Below, piece by piece: positions 43,038 to 56,000 of a stretch of DNA of 64,000 nucleotides. A program made the position numbers and the translations under genes. How positions within the stretch are numbered: the first letter of the stretch is position 1; every line of letters begins with the position of its first letter. The notes under the pieces are model-generated. The model saw nothing but the letters and a program-made list of their open reading frames with translations. It made no database searches and was not told the DNA's origin. Origin of the DNA: Phoronis australis (Eukaryota; Phoronida; Phoronidae); NCBI GenBank assembly GCA_002633005.1, contig NMRA01000075.1:65615-129614 (forward strand), written 5' to 3'.

Positions 43038-43958
43038 TGAAATCTGACGAAAGAATTTTCTCTACACTCGCAAGAACAAAATGTTTCTGCAACAAACTGA
43101 GTGCTACCCTATTAATAAGAGGAAAAACAAGATACTTTCACAGACTGATCTACCACTTTCATAGGAGTGAAGGTGAGCCGAGCGTAAAGAAAAAAGATTT
43201 AGAGGGAACTCATTCAGCTACCAATTATTCCCCTTACTTCATACAGGTTCTCGTTTGTCTAAACAATAAAATGGTTCAATACTTTAGCAATATTGCATGA
43301 TCTATGACTAGAGTAACGCAACAGAGCACAACGGTTTACAACAAACCCAGAAACACTCCAGCTTACCCACTCATACAATACACCAGCTGTTCTGCCGATG
43401 AAGCTCTGGTTTAAGTCGTTATTGTTTTGACCTGTCTGTGGTCAATTCGCCCGTAAATTTTGTGCCAAAAAATTACTTTCTCACAAAGCACATTTGGTTT
43501 CAAAAAGCTGACAAATTCCGTCAAAATTTCTGTCACTTAACCGAAGGTATGACAAACAGACCCAATATAAGACAACTATACATTGAATCATTTGCCCCAC
43601 CAGTTAAATGCTTTTCGAATTCATCAACTCTTTTTTTGAAAAATGATGCTCTTGAAATCAATCAGTATCTATACAGCTTGACTTTGTTGATTTTTACAAA
43701 AGTTTGAAAACAACTCGTGCAAACAACCAATAACTGAACAGCATCTCAAATCATGTCGTCAATCAAGTAACAAATCCGACTGCAACAACTATCGCGCAGA
43801 CCTTGTATGCAACACCCAACGTTCAAGGGAGCTTTCGCAGACGTCACATAAGCATATATTCCAATGGCTGAACGATCCAAAGCAAAAAACAGGCGATATT
43901 TAACTTTTGTTAGTGTTTAGTAGCACATGCTAGATCCTGTCTTGGGGTGACGTCGCCT

Positions 43959-44046
43959 TTATAGTTTCTCCATGTACTCCCAGGTGTCTCTCTCGTAGCC
44001 TTCATGGACATGCTCCAATAACACTTTCCGACGGCCTTCACAGTAA
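43959..44046 (-). CDS. ARIH1: ARIH1 exon 14: C-terminus
   Basis: Encodes [20 protein letters not shown] and TWEYMEKL, then TAA. Acceptor TTCCAG. No AATAAA lies near the stop; the nearest on this strand is at 43,032-43,037, implying a 3' UTR of about 0.9 kb. Confidence 0.95.
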
Positions 44047-47000
44047 CTGGAAGAAACGATGCGTAGTTCATGTCATGAAACCTCAGCTCATGATTGAAAA
44101 TCTCACTGAATGTTTTGTTAACTAAGTCATAGCAACGTAACTATCCTAACTCTGAGTTTCCTCCCCTTTTCATTAATAAAAGGAGTTGATAAATCAACAA
44201 GCAAATTTGAGATGCATCTTTAACAAAAATACAGTGCTGTAGTGGCAGTTTATTCTCAGAACACTGCATACTTTATATAATGCCGTGTTCATATCGGTCT
44301 TAGCCATGAATGGCTGTACATTCTTCAACTTGCTGGCACAGTTATCAGCCATAAAACATGGCACAGTACACATGAACCCTATTCAACTGCTTGGCCAAGA
44401 ACAAGATAGATAGTATTGCCACCTATTGTGAAGAAATAGCAATACATCTGCTGTCATGGAACATCATATTTTTTAAAACAATGTTTAGAACAGTGCAAAA
44501 AGCCCAACATGTAAAGGTATCAAATGAATCTGATCAGCCATTTCTGAAATATGACGATGCTAAGTTATCCAAATTTGGATGTTTGTCTGGAGTCCTACAC
44601 AACCTAGTTAGCGTGCAAGAGGAAAATAAGCAGATTTTTCAATCAATAATCGAGAGATTGGATGTTCATATGCCACTATATTGTTGTATGGAAGCTGACT
44701 TTAAATAAACCAGCATGGCTGTAAGCGGATAAGGGACCTTGGTATAATAAATACAAAATACTGACAAAGAGAAAGAAATAAAATAAAAATATGCAGAGCG
44801 CTGTTAGCAGGATACTTACAGTAGTGACTCATTATATTTTCAAAATATCCCAAAATGATATCACTGATTAAGTAGTGCAAAAGTGCAAGTATTTTCACTG
44901 GTACCTATTTCATCAAAATCGAACCAACGGTTTCAGTGTAGGATCATTTTTGCCTACCGGCTTGCACAGGAAGGACGGACGAATGGAGATGACGGCATAA
45001 TGCGTCCACATATAAATATGTGGACACAAAAAAATGGTCGCCCTATCCTATGCATTACACGAGGTCATGGGATAGCCAATCTCTGTGTCTATAACTAGGC
45101 TTAAATCACTAGGCTGATGGCCTTGCACAATCACATTGGTCTTGCTTTAAAACGTGTGGTAACACCTCCTCCCCGCTCACTGTATACACCCTATCCACCC
45201 TTTGGTTCATTAACTGTCACAAGACTTACCGATANAAATCGAACCAACGGTTTCAATGTAGGATCATTTTTGCCTACCGGCTTGCACAGGAAGGACGGAC
45301 GAATGGAGATGACGGCATAATGCGTCCACATATAAATATGTGGACACATAAAAATGGTCGCCCTATCCTATGCATTACACGAGGTCATGGGATAGCCAAT
45401 CTCTGTGTCTATAACTAGGCTTAAATCACTAGGCTGATGGCCTTGCACAATCATATTGGTCTTGCTTTAAAACGTGTGGTAACACCTCCTCCCCGCTCAC
45501 TGTATACACCCTATCCACCCTTTGGTTCATTAACTGTCACAAGACTTACCGATACTTATCCTGAACTTTTTGCTTGATATCAGCCAACATTTCCTGAGTG
45601 ATGTCACGCTCCAGATATTCCGACAACTTTTCAGTAGCAGATTCAAGGTCTCTCTGATTATCCTATAAGAATGAAAGCAGTCACAGATTTCAGTCAAGCC
45701 GCTAAGTTTGTCAGTTTTCAAATAGCTGTGCCGATACAAAAACCAACAAGGCAGACTTTTACATCCAATAGAAAATTAATGATAATTTGATGATGTCAGC
45801 TATAGAGTGAATCAAAGGCATGCTGTCATCTCAAAGTGCTATAAACCTACCTTCTGCCAAAGACGTACTTTTGATGTTTACATCATGTATTGCTATAAAA
45901 CCGGTTGCAATTTGTTCTTTACTCATACCAAAAGTGATTTCTTGACTTGGAAAGAACTGACAGTTTGTAATTACTTGAGAGCAAGTTTAGCACATAAAAT
46001 GGCCCACTGGGGCAAGCTATCTTCTTCAGTCTGGCCTTAATCAATAATAAACTGATCAGTTTTCTCAAGCTCAGACGTTATTTGTAATCCGAGTAAGGAA
46101 CAACTTAGAAACCTATTTCATGGCTGTCAGGGGCCTAAACCAAGGGTCATTTTTGGCATAAGGCATGTTTAACGTATCTTTAAAATGCCACTCCTATACA
46201 CTATGTGAAAACAGAGCACCTGAATTTGCTGTAATGTTAGTACCATCTCTTACGCTTCTCAAGAATCTAATAGACATGGGAGTCTAATAGTAAAGGATCA
46301 CGTCGAGAAACAATGAAATTAAAAAATAAATTTTACGAAATCTTCCCGCTGTTACACTATTTTATAGTTATTGAAAAACATCTGCAATGATCAAGTTTAA
46401 CGTGTTTTTAAAATTAGAAATGACACACACTGTGAGAGATGATAGCCACAACCACAGTGAAACCTAGAAGAATAAAATAACCCGGAGAAATACTATGTCC
46501 ACACATTTCATTTTTGGTCACGAAAATTAACTTTTATTTTTTTAATGACTGTGAAGACTGGCATCAAATAAAAAAACACTAAAAGGACAAACAATGAGAA
46601 GCTTAAAAAACCACATCATTACCAGCTGTGACTGGAGATTTTTTTTGAAAATATGGGCATGAAATTCAGAAACATTATGCAAAATGAATGCAAGAAATGG
46701 CAAGAATGGTAAGAAAATGAGGTTTTAATGCACAGCATGCTATCCCTACGTACATTGTCAGTTGTTAAATATCATCAAAAACACACAACAGCATAACGCA
46801 AATTACTCAACACACAAAAAATATCACTGCCCTAAATTTCTACAAGATAGTCAAGAATGCCGGAATACCATGACAGAAATTAGCCAATCTGTAGACTTGC
46901 CTCGAAAATCTCTGACTGGTTGTTCTTCTTGAGATAAAAGGCAAAGACGTATGTGAACATGAGCACCTGTCTACACGAGCAGAGGACGTCGACAGCCTTG

Positions 47001-50000
47001 CGCAGGAACTGAACCTCGATCCACGACATGTTATGCTGTTGCATCTCTTCCATTTTCAGCTTGATTGATGCGTAAAGCTGGAAAAGAGACGTTCACATGG
47101 TACTGAATTCTCCAGGGACATGCACTTCAAATTTAGGGTACATTCATTTTAATGTGGCTAAGCACAACAATAACGCCGGGCTACTTTATCAACCCCCACT
47201 TTGGCATGATTGATGTGTAAAACTGGAAAAGGGGTGTTCACACGATACCAAATTCTCAAGAGACACGTCTTTCAAATTTAGGACACATTCATTGTAACAA
47301 AGCTTAAAACAAGGACAACATTGGGCTACTTCATCACTTCCAATTAAGGTTGGAAATCTGGAAAGGGGCGTTCACACGATATCAAATTTTCCCGAAACAT
47401 AGTTTTCATGCCACACGTCGCATGAAGATTCAGCTTGATTTAGGCATTAAGTTACACCATCTTTCACACAGGTACACATTGGGAGACCAGGAAGTTCAGA
47501 CAAGCTGCTTGAACAACTTTACACTACCACCATTATATGGTACAGTGATCAGACATACATTGAGTATATAGTTGTATTCATTTCATACTTTACCTTATGT
47601 TCAAATTTCAAACTTTGCATATGGTTCATGTAACGGTTATAATAAAATATATAACGTTGTAGCGCCGCCCGAGATTGCTGAAATATAGAACACACAGATT
47701 TAGGTAAAATACCAGAGAGCATTTCACAGCAATTATAAATTCGTGTTAATTCGTAAAATTCAACTTTTGAATTAGACCGCTTCCAGATATAAAACTGATC
47801 TCAAAATTTCCCTTCTGTTAGTCAAACTGGGGATGATTTCAAGGTTTCGTAAGGACTGACACTCTGTTATTGCTTGACATGAGACTCTACAAGTTGGCAT
47901 GTCACGCGGTGTTATTTTAAGCACTGAGCACTGATTCAACAAATAACGAACTGCCAGTTCTTTGCAAATTCATAAATCCCCTCTCATTAGAATAAAGAAC
48001 AAGTTGAGATTACATTCATGGTGTTGGAAGTATAAATTAACAGTTCCCTTCTTGGATGGAAGATTGGTTTACAGCCATGTTCAGTTACTAAGGAATCATG
48101 GTAATTATTGCCACTGACAACCTTGCATGAAAAATTACACCAACGGCTAACATCAATTTTCATCCACCATTTACCTCATGTCATACCATTCATACACTTC
48201 ACAGAAACGGTTGACAAGAAATAATCAAGGCTTGGAATGACCAATGACAAAAAAGAGGAAAAATTTCCAGGTGATGTATCCTTCCGCAAATAAATAGGCT
48301 TGTGTGATAGAAATGGTTTGAGCTGTAAAATTTAACTGAAATAAACATTTTTGCGAGAACAAAGTCAAAATAATGATAAAAAGACATAAAAAGAGGAAAC
48401 TGGAAATCAAAAATGAGGAAATCCTTTTTAATTTAAAAGAGGAAAATTCCAATCCCTGAATCATATAAAACATCTTTTGTTATAAATTATGACCAACCAA
48501 AATTGCCTGAGTACATCTGGGTTTATACCTATAATTTAGAAATAATGCGACTATGTGTACAAGTATATCCATTCTAAGTTCATTACCTCTTGTGCTACCC
48601 TGGCCTGTTGAGCTTCTTTCTCATCATAACGATTACAGTTGTACCTGCAAGACATATCAGGATAAACATTGATCTCTGGATGTTAAAGGAAGGCAACACG
48701 GTGGCACCATAGGGTTGCACATCTTGAGAACCACTTTTCTCCACTGAATAATGGGCACCGAACTGGTTCTCAAAATGTGCGACCCTCTGTAAGCGACTAT
48801 TGCCCAAAAAACAGACAATGAAAGTCTTGTCTTATAAAGTACATACCACAACCCTGAAGGTTCACAGACCCAGCAAATCGAGCAGAAGCCAGTCTTGCCA
48901 AGTGCATACTACAAAAACCTGTGTGGCTTCCAACAACCCCAAGCAGACACAGCAGAGGTCAGAGGTCAGTCTTACGATACAGGCAGCATTACGAAGACTA
49001 TGCAGAGCTACCAACATTGCTGTGGTTACCACATACCCAGACAGACCCTGCACACATCAGCCTCATAACGTAAGTGCCATGATGACCCGTAAGGTTTCTA
49101 CGGTCCCAGTTGCCTTATTAATGTATGTACCATGAAGACCCTTGTGGGTTCCACAAACTCAGTAGAGGTAAGCCTTATAATGTACGTACCATGATGACCC
49201 ATGTGGTTCCCACGGACCCAGGCAAACCCAGCAAAAGTCAGCCTTACAATGCTGGTTCTTACACACTATGTGGTTACACCCGCCGTCCTTCTCGATCGTC
49301 ACATGACATTTGGGACATTCCTGCGGATTGCAAATAGAAGACAGTAGCAGTATGTTCAAGTAAAAACCTTCCAAGTTATTTTCATATTTAAGCACTTTGT
49401 GAATGAAAAAAAATTATTTTTTCTACTGACTTCCCATGAGGATTTATTGCCTTTTGGTGTATGACGAATTGGATTTTGTAAAAATTGACAAAAGGCCAGT
49501 AAACTGTCAAAATTCCATCACAAGATTCAAATTCCCTGACATAATGATAGAAAAAGTTTTTAAATATTATGCATCAGATCTATAAATGAATGCTCATTTT
49601 AAAACACAAAATGCATCGTGTTTAATATAACTAAAGACAAAGTAGGAACTGGCTTATGGACTCTTGACCTACTTTTGTATTAGCCGCAATCCAATTGGAT
49701 GTCTCGCTGTCATCATCACACTTCTTGACCCACTTTTTAAGCCACTTGCACTTGACAGGGTCGTGCCACGATTGGCCGCAAGCAAAACTGAAATAAAAAT
49801 GATGAAACTTTATGGCATCATGCAACACTACAAATCATAAAGTTGTCTTTTCACCAGAAATTTTTAACAATAGAAGTCTAGACTTAGCACCAGTCCCTTC
49901 GCATGGACACATTTCTCAACTTCCGTAAACATCCATAGAACTCTAACATACCCACAACTTACTTCAAACCATTTTTGAGATTTCATAAATCGTGATGTTT

Positions 50001-53000
50001 TTTATCTTTAATTGAGTATCTTGTCACCAGCATGAACATAACTTAGAACTTCAACATCTGTTGCACTGGTACAAGAACAACGCCTTGGAACAGTACTGAA
50101 TTTTCAATTATGACCTTTGATACAATTTGGAAAACCGCAAGTGCCTGGTGGTTTAAAACTCAAGCACTGGGATAACTCTAAGGTTGGGCGTTCAAATCTG
50201 AGAACTGAACATACACTCAGGTGTTTAAATTGTGGAACTTAAAAATCGAACCAAAAACCAAAGGATGGGTGTTTAACCTAACACTACAAATGATGGGTGC
50301 CAGTAAAATGAAAATTTGAGCATGATTCTTTATCTGAAGATGGACATTGATTTAAAAGAATACGGTAGTACCACTGAAATTACCCTCGTCACTTACCAAA
50401 ATGTGTTACCGCAGACACAAGTGACGGGCTGAGCCTCAAAGTAGCTAACTTTGATAGCATGACCACAGTCAGGTGTGGGACACCACCTCATCAAGCGATT
50501 ACACTGGAACAAACGTGAAAAACATGGTTAAACTTCAGGACTTGGGCATGAAAGCAGAGCAACTGTAGTCACAATAGATGGCGCCACGTCGTCAGTCTGG
50601 TGGGGGGTGCCACCACAAGACGAATGAAATCATGGAAATTAAAATGGAACTATTGAAAGCAGTAAAGATAAAGCAGTGGAATTTTACAACACTTGCGTGC
50701 ATTCTTTGCCATCATCATGTCATCAATTTACCGTTGTTGTGAGATATGCACAAAAATCACCTTCATAAAATATTCATGGACATAAAGTTGCATTTTGTCT
50801 TAATATAATCAACTCAGCTTGTAAGAAGTGACATGTTTTTTTTTTGTGGCAGCTCTAACTATCAATGGTCCAGGAATTTTCCCCTCAACTCAGTTTTCAT
50901 ATTCATGCTACCTGAACCAAAATTCCAGTGCAAATACAAAACAAACCAAACAATAATGCGATAGGTTGGTCTGTAGTGGCAAGTTAAGCACAGCCATCGA
51001 ACCAAATTTCTACAGCAGGTATGACAATGCTGCTGGGAAAACGTCTCGACCACAATGCCCCAAGTGGGCACAAAATAAAACAAACTCAAAAGAATAATGC
51101 AGTAGCATTAACATGTTTGTATCTGCAGCAGTTTTTCAAGCAGCCTTCCCAAGCATAAATCTGCTGGCATTCCCAAGCACATGTGACCAGGATGTACAAG
51201 AACCCCAGGATTTACCTTGCAAATTTCAGCAAAGTATAAAGTCTCCCAAAACATCAATAATTACTAGTTGCTCACGTGGGGCAACTGACTCGTGGACATG
51301 TGAAAGGGACGTACAGGAACCCCAGGACCTGCCTTACAAATTTCAGAAAACAGGTCTTCCAAAACATCAATGATTACTAGTTGCTCATGTGTGGCAACTG
51401 ACTCATGCATCTGTGTACAGGATATACGATACAAGACCGCATGGGGTGGCTGACTCACCCGTGTACACTCCACATGTGAAAGGGACGTACAAGACCTCAT
51501 GGGGTGGCTGACTCACCCACGCACACTGCACATTTCAACAGGATGTACATACAAGACCGCATGGGGTGGCTGACTCACCCGTGTACACTCCACATGTGAA
51601 AGGGACGCACAACACTTCATGGGGTGGCTGACTCACCCACGCACACTGCACATGTGAACAGGACACAGTGCACATGTGAACAGGACACAGTGCACATGTG
51701 AACGGGGGTGTAAATAACTCACCTCTACAAAGCTGTTGGTGATGAGATGTTGATACTTTAACTTCACCCTCGGTTCTGTCACCAGCTTCATGACAGTCGC
51801 GTCATCTACCAGAATATCACAGCCGTGCGCAGCGCAAGATATCGTCTGAAATATGAGAGTAACAGAACCTCTCTAGGGAGTGACACACAATGTGAACTAA
51901 TTTGAAGGGAAAAAAGATGAATATGGTAATTTCAAAAAGATACTAAAACCGGCATTATTGGTAATTCTAGCAAAAAAAGGTTCGGTGACATGCTATGGTA
52001 CAATTAGTGGAGAGACACAAAACCATCATTCATTTCAGCTGAAAGATTTCTTCACTAAGTCCCTAACGTTATCTCAAATAATAATAATGAGAGCAGTACC
52101 CATTTGTTTAAGATTGTGCTCAATAGATGTCACCTGTTGTAATTATTAGTGCATCCTTGTGGGGCATCTGACTCACCCAAAGCAGTTGCCAATTTTGCAG
52201 ACTTCGTAATCAAGAGGAGTTTTCAAACTAATTCCAAACTTTTTTGAGTTGAAAATGGTGACACAGCAACATTTTGTTTCACAGATTTATTTTATCCAGA
52301 AAATCCACTGCTTAACATCCTTTTTAAAGACAACCGCTGTCTCCCTAGCTAGGCTATTATAATTAAGAACAAGATTGGAAAAATACATCTTTTCTCAAAA
52401 GAGCAGTGCTGCACTTCCATGAAATCCGGGTAAATCCTGCCACCACATCGTTGCTACAGCCATATTCAAGGTATGTGTGGTTGGGTCAGGGCTCAACCAG
52501 GACCCTGAAAGGTTGTCGTGTTGATAGACTTCCACGAAACGGTACACAAACATGGACCAATCCCGATATGCCTAAGGGATTGGTCTAAATCGGTTTTATT
52601 ACACAACGCCTGACACTTTTTCCCATCCGTTTGTTTCATCAAGTTAAACTAGCGTTTTCTTACACGCTTTGATGTACTGCGTCGCCCGCTCAATTTGTGG
52701 TCAGCATTTTATGATTTCTACAGCGGCTGATTGGTCAGATTGCGAACAGTGACATCTGACGCCAGGATCGCATGTACAAAAACCGATATTCCACAACCAG
52801 CTTTAGTTGGTAAAATATTACATAAAAACAGAAAACACCAATCATATTACAGATGTACCAGTGGTCATGCAATACTACGCAGTATTTACCAGGCCCATTC
52901 CTTCATCAATAATTTTGGTAGTCAGGTATTCCGTCCAGCACTTAACGCAGAATCTATGGCCACACTCCAAGCCAGTCAAACTCTGCAAGGAATACAAGAG

Positions 53001-56000
53001 TTCAAATGGTCGATGCCTAACATGATATAAAATAACAAAAGCACATTTTGAGCGTAAGGATAATCTATTTTTCCCCATTTGATAATAACGTCGACAAAAT
53101 AAGCCCTGAACAAGGAGTAGGAATAACAAGAAGAGTAAATTTCCGAAGTTGGTTTGCTCTCACTTACAAATTAACCTATTGACAGGATTTTCAGTGACAG
53201 CTTAACTGGCCAATTAGAATGCAGCATTCGTGACACACCTTCATTTCCAAGCTGCCACTTTAGCCGACAAACATCATGTTACCGGATAAAACTTATTGTT
53301 TGTTTGTCAACACTTAGAGGACGAATGTGACCTGTGCGATAGGTGCCCGCTTTCTTTACGCGAGGTAAGGGGTTCGAGTCCCAAAAAACGCGGAAACTTT
53401 TACGGCCCAAATCATGCCCGATAACTAGCCTTGAATGGTCGATGTGAACCTTTCCCCGACAAAAATCGGGAGGACTTAAAAAAAAAACGTTACCACCATC
53501 AGTAGCATGCGTCTGCGTCTTTTTAGCTCGCCCGTCCACTCCCAACCCACACATTTTTGGCTGCAGAGCGGTAGTATTTGTCGCCGCGCTTAACTATAAC
53601 ACGAGACGCCATTGAAAATCCCACCACACTGTCCCAGGTGCCCCGTCAATGTTGACAATTTACGTTCCTCCGAAACATAAAGAGCAACTTCCGCTTTTCG
53701 AGGTGAACGTCGTCTGCAACGCCGCGGTAAGAAAGGAATTTGCCGCGGAAATTTTATATCAAATCCGATTTTTTACGCGGAAATATTATAAAAAAAGCGG
53801 AAAGTAAATTTGAAAAAAGCGGAAATCCGCATTTCCATGGAAAATTCCAAGCCCTGACTGCTAGACCCTCTTGAGTCAGGTTTGTAGCCCCTTAGCTCGG
53901 TTTTAACTATATATTAATAAAGCATAAATTCAAAATGGTTCTAGGTGATTAGTGCAATAGGCCCACAAGCACGGCCCGCGCACATCTGGCACAATGTGTA
54001 CCAGACCACCTGCAATTATTTTTTTAAATACCATTTCGCAAGGGGGCTGAGCTTGCAATAGGTCAATTTGAGACCAAAAATGACACATATATTGCATTAA
54101 AATGGGAAAGCAAACATTTTTGATGTTACCTTTAGTAGAAATACTGATCCCTGGTTGGATGAAGGACAACCATTCCCTGTTAATTGCCATTCCCCAAGTG
54201 TACATCTATTATCTATGGAACACTGGCACATGACGTGAACAGTCCAGCAAAATGTCCGCATCTCAGTCCTACATTCACTTGCATTGAGCAAACATGCCAT
54301 TGATGTTTGCTCAAGGAAAGTGAATGCATAATCGAGATGGGGCTCCATTGTTGGGCTGTTTACATCACTTCCTGTTATCCCACGAATATCAAACGCACAA
54401 TGGAACAGTTATGAACATGGAAAAGTGTCTTCATAAGATAACCAGGGATTTATATATATCTATTAAAGGCGACACCAAAAATGGTTTCCTCTTTACAACA
54501 TACTTTAAAATGTCGTGCAGCACTTCATTCAAACCTACGGTAAAGTTTCAACTAAAATTGGAACAAACACCATTGCCAAGATTGCCATTTTCCAACTTCC
54601 AGAAGCTCTAACTTCATTGCGTGTTTATGACACTTGCGCAGTAAAAACTCAGGAAATGATGAAGTAAAATTTTCCTGGTGTTTAGTTTTGTTGATAATTT
54701 TGATAAAATAATTTTCCACTGCTCTGCCATATTGTCTTCTAAACTGAAGAAACTTTAGCGTACTTTTTGAGCTGGTCGCTAACCCTTTTAGTCAACACCA
54801 GCAGATATATGTTGCATTCCACTAAACAGCAGAGTACCAAGATCAAAACAGAATCTTGCCATAATGACCATTAAGCCAGTTCCACCCATCAAAACTTTAG
54901 AGAACTATATTGTAAATCTGAAACAAACTGACCAGCACTGCGTACTTACGTTGTGGCTGATGTCAGTGTCAGTAAGTAGGTGTGTACTGGACTACAAAAG
55001 ACGGCAAACCGGTGTTTGTATCTATAGTTATTGTTGACATGGATACAGGAAGTGATTACAATCCAGTATCCGTAGGAAAATTTGTAAACAATGAAGGACC
55101 AAGTGGTTCTGTGGAGAGTATTATACGAGTAACTGAGAAGGGAAAGATTTCAGTAGCAGTCATTATTAATGTATTAGCCAACATCATATTCTACAAGAGT
55201 CAGCACAGCGAAGAAGCCAATCCCAGACTTACCCCTACGGGTATTGTAAGATAACATATCTCACACTCGACAAGCTGGTTGCTTGCAGCTGCATTTGAGC
55301 GTGTGTTTATCTGCAATAGAAACAGGACAGTTTACAAACCAGTTTGGCTTCCAAAAGCCAAGTACACCTTCACAATATTGACATTAGTTGCTAATTACAG
55401 GGTTCCCAGATTTTGAGAACCAATTTTACACCCGTTATTCAGTGATTCTCAGAATTTGGGACCTCTGTCAGTGATCAATACTGCAAAATTAACGAGAGCA
55501 ACACAAAGCATTAAAACGTGCCTATGACTGCACCGGAAATGATATGTTGAGTTTATTGTTATCATAAAAAATGGCCACTAGATGGCACAGAATGTGTCAA
55601 ACCTATCTAAAACTGGGGTGACATTGTTGTCTCCCTAACAGAAACCAGTAGTAGTCATATCCATCCAAAAGTCATTGTCACATTCATAAGAAAAGAGCTG
55701 TCAAATTCCATAAAGATCTTGCAAATAGCTAAGGAGATACAGCCACAGTAACAGAATTGTCACTCAGGGGCACCACAGTAGCCTGACCCTTTCCAAAATC
55801 AATGTCAGCCATTGTCTTGTCACCAGGAATACCTATAGCGATTTTCGTAATGATCCTTCGGCAGATAGCAGCAGATGCTAAAAAACAAACTCGAAAAAAA
55901 TAACCACCAGGGGCTACAGGGTACATCAAATCCATCCAAAAATGATAAGGCCTCGTTAAAACCTTAATAGAATTCTGTCTGCCAAATTTCATGAAAACCC

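Larger units (their letters stand above)
38953..43958. other. Intergenic region between the basigin-like gene and ARIH1
   Basis: Contains the presumed basigin promoter (no TATA or other core element I can defend), dispersed repeat copy 2 (39,787-39,940) and a small minus-strand ORF at 40,310-40,510. An uncertain plus-strand ORF at 41,447-41,644 is treated under rejected items. The rest shows nothing recognisable. Confidence 0.6.

Noticed and set aside
44391-44708. 105-codon plus-strand ORF inside ARIH1 intron 13
   Set aside because: AT-rich codons, no motif, antisense to a well-supported intron, and no splice or poly(A) context. An open frame of this length is unremarkable in this base composition.
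53317-53390. tRNA gene
   Set aside because: A and B boxes are present, but the acceptor and anticodon stems do not form a valid cloverleaf. Better explained as a tRNA-derived SINE.
54085-54096. Minus-strand CNIC motif as a RING1 start
   Set aside because: An in-frame stop lies directly upstream and there is no acceptor. Superseded by exon 4.
54950-54991. Candidate 42-nt minus-strand ARIH1 exon ending at a GTAAGT donor
   Set aside because: Considered as the missing RING1 exon, but it has no cysteine. The exon at 55,233-55,310 supplies CEIC in the right phase and spacing.
54982-55254. 90-codon plus-strand ORF
   Set aside because: It overlaps ARIH1 exon 4 on the opposite strand, so part of it is a shadow of real coding sequence; the rest has no family resemblance.
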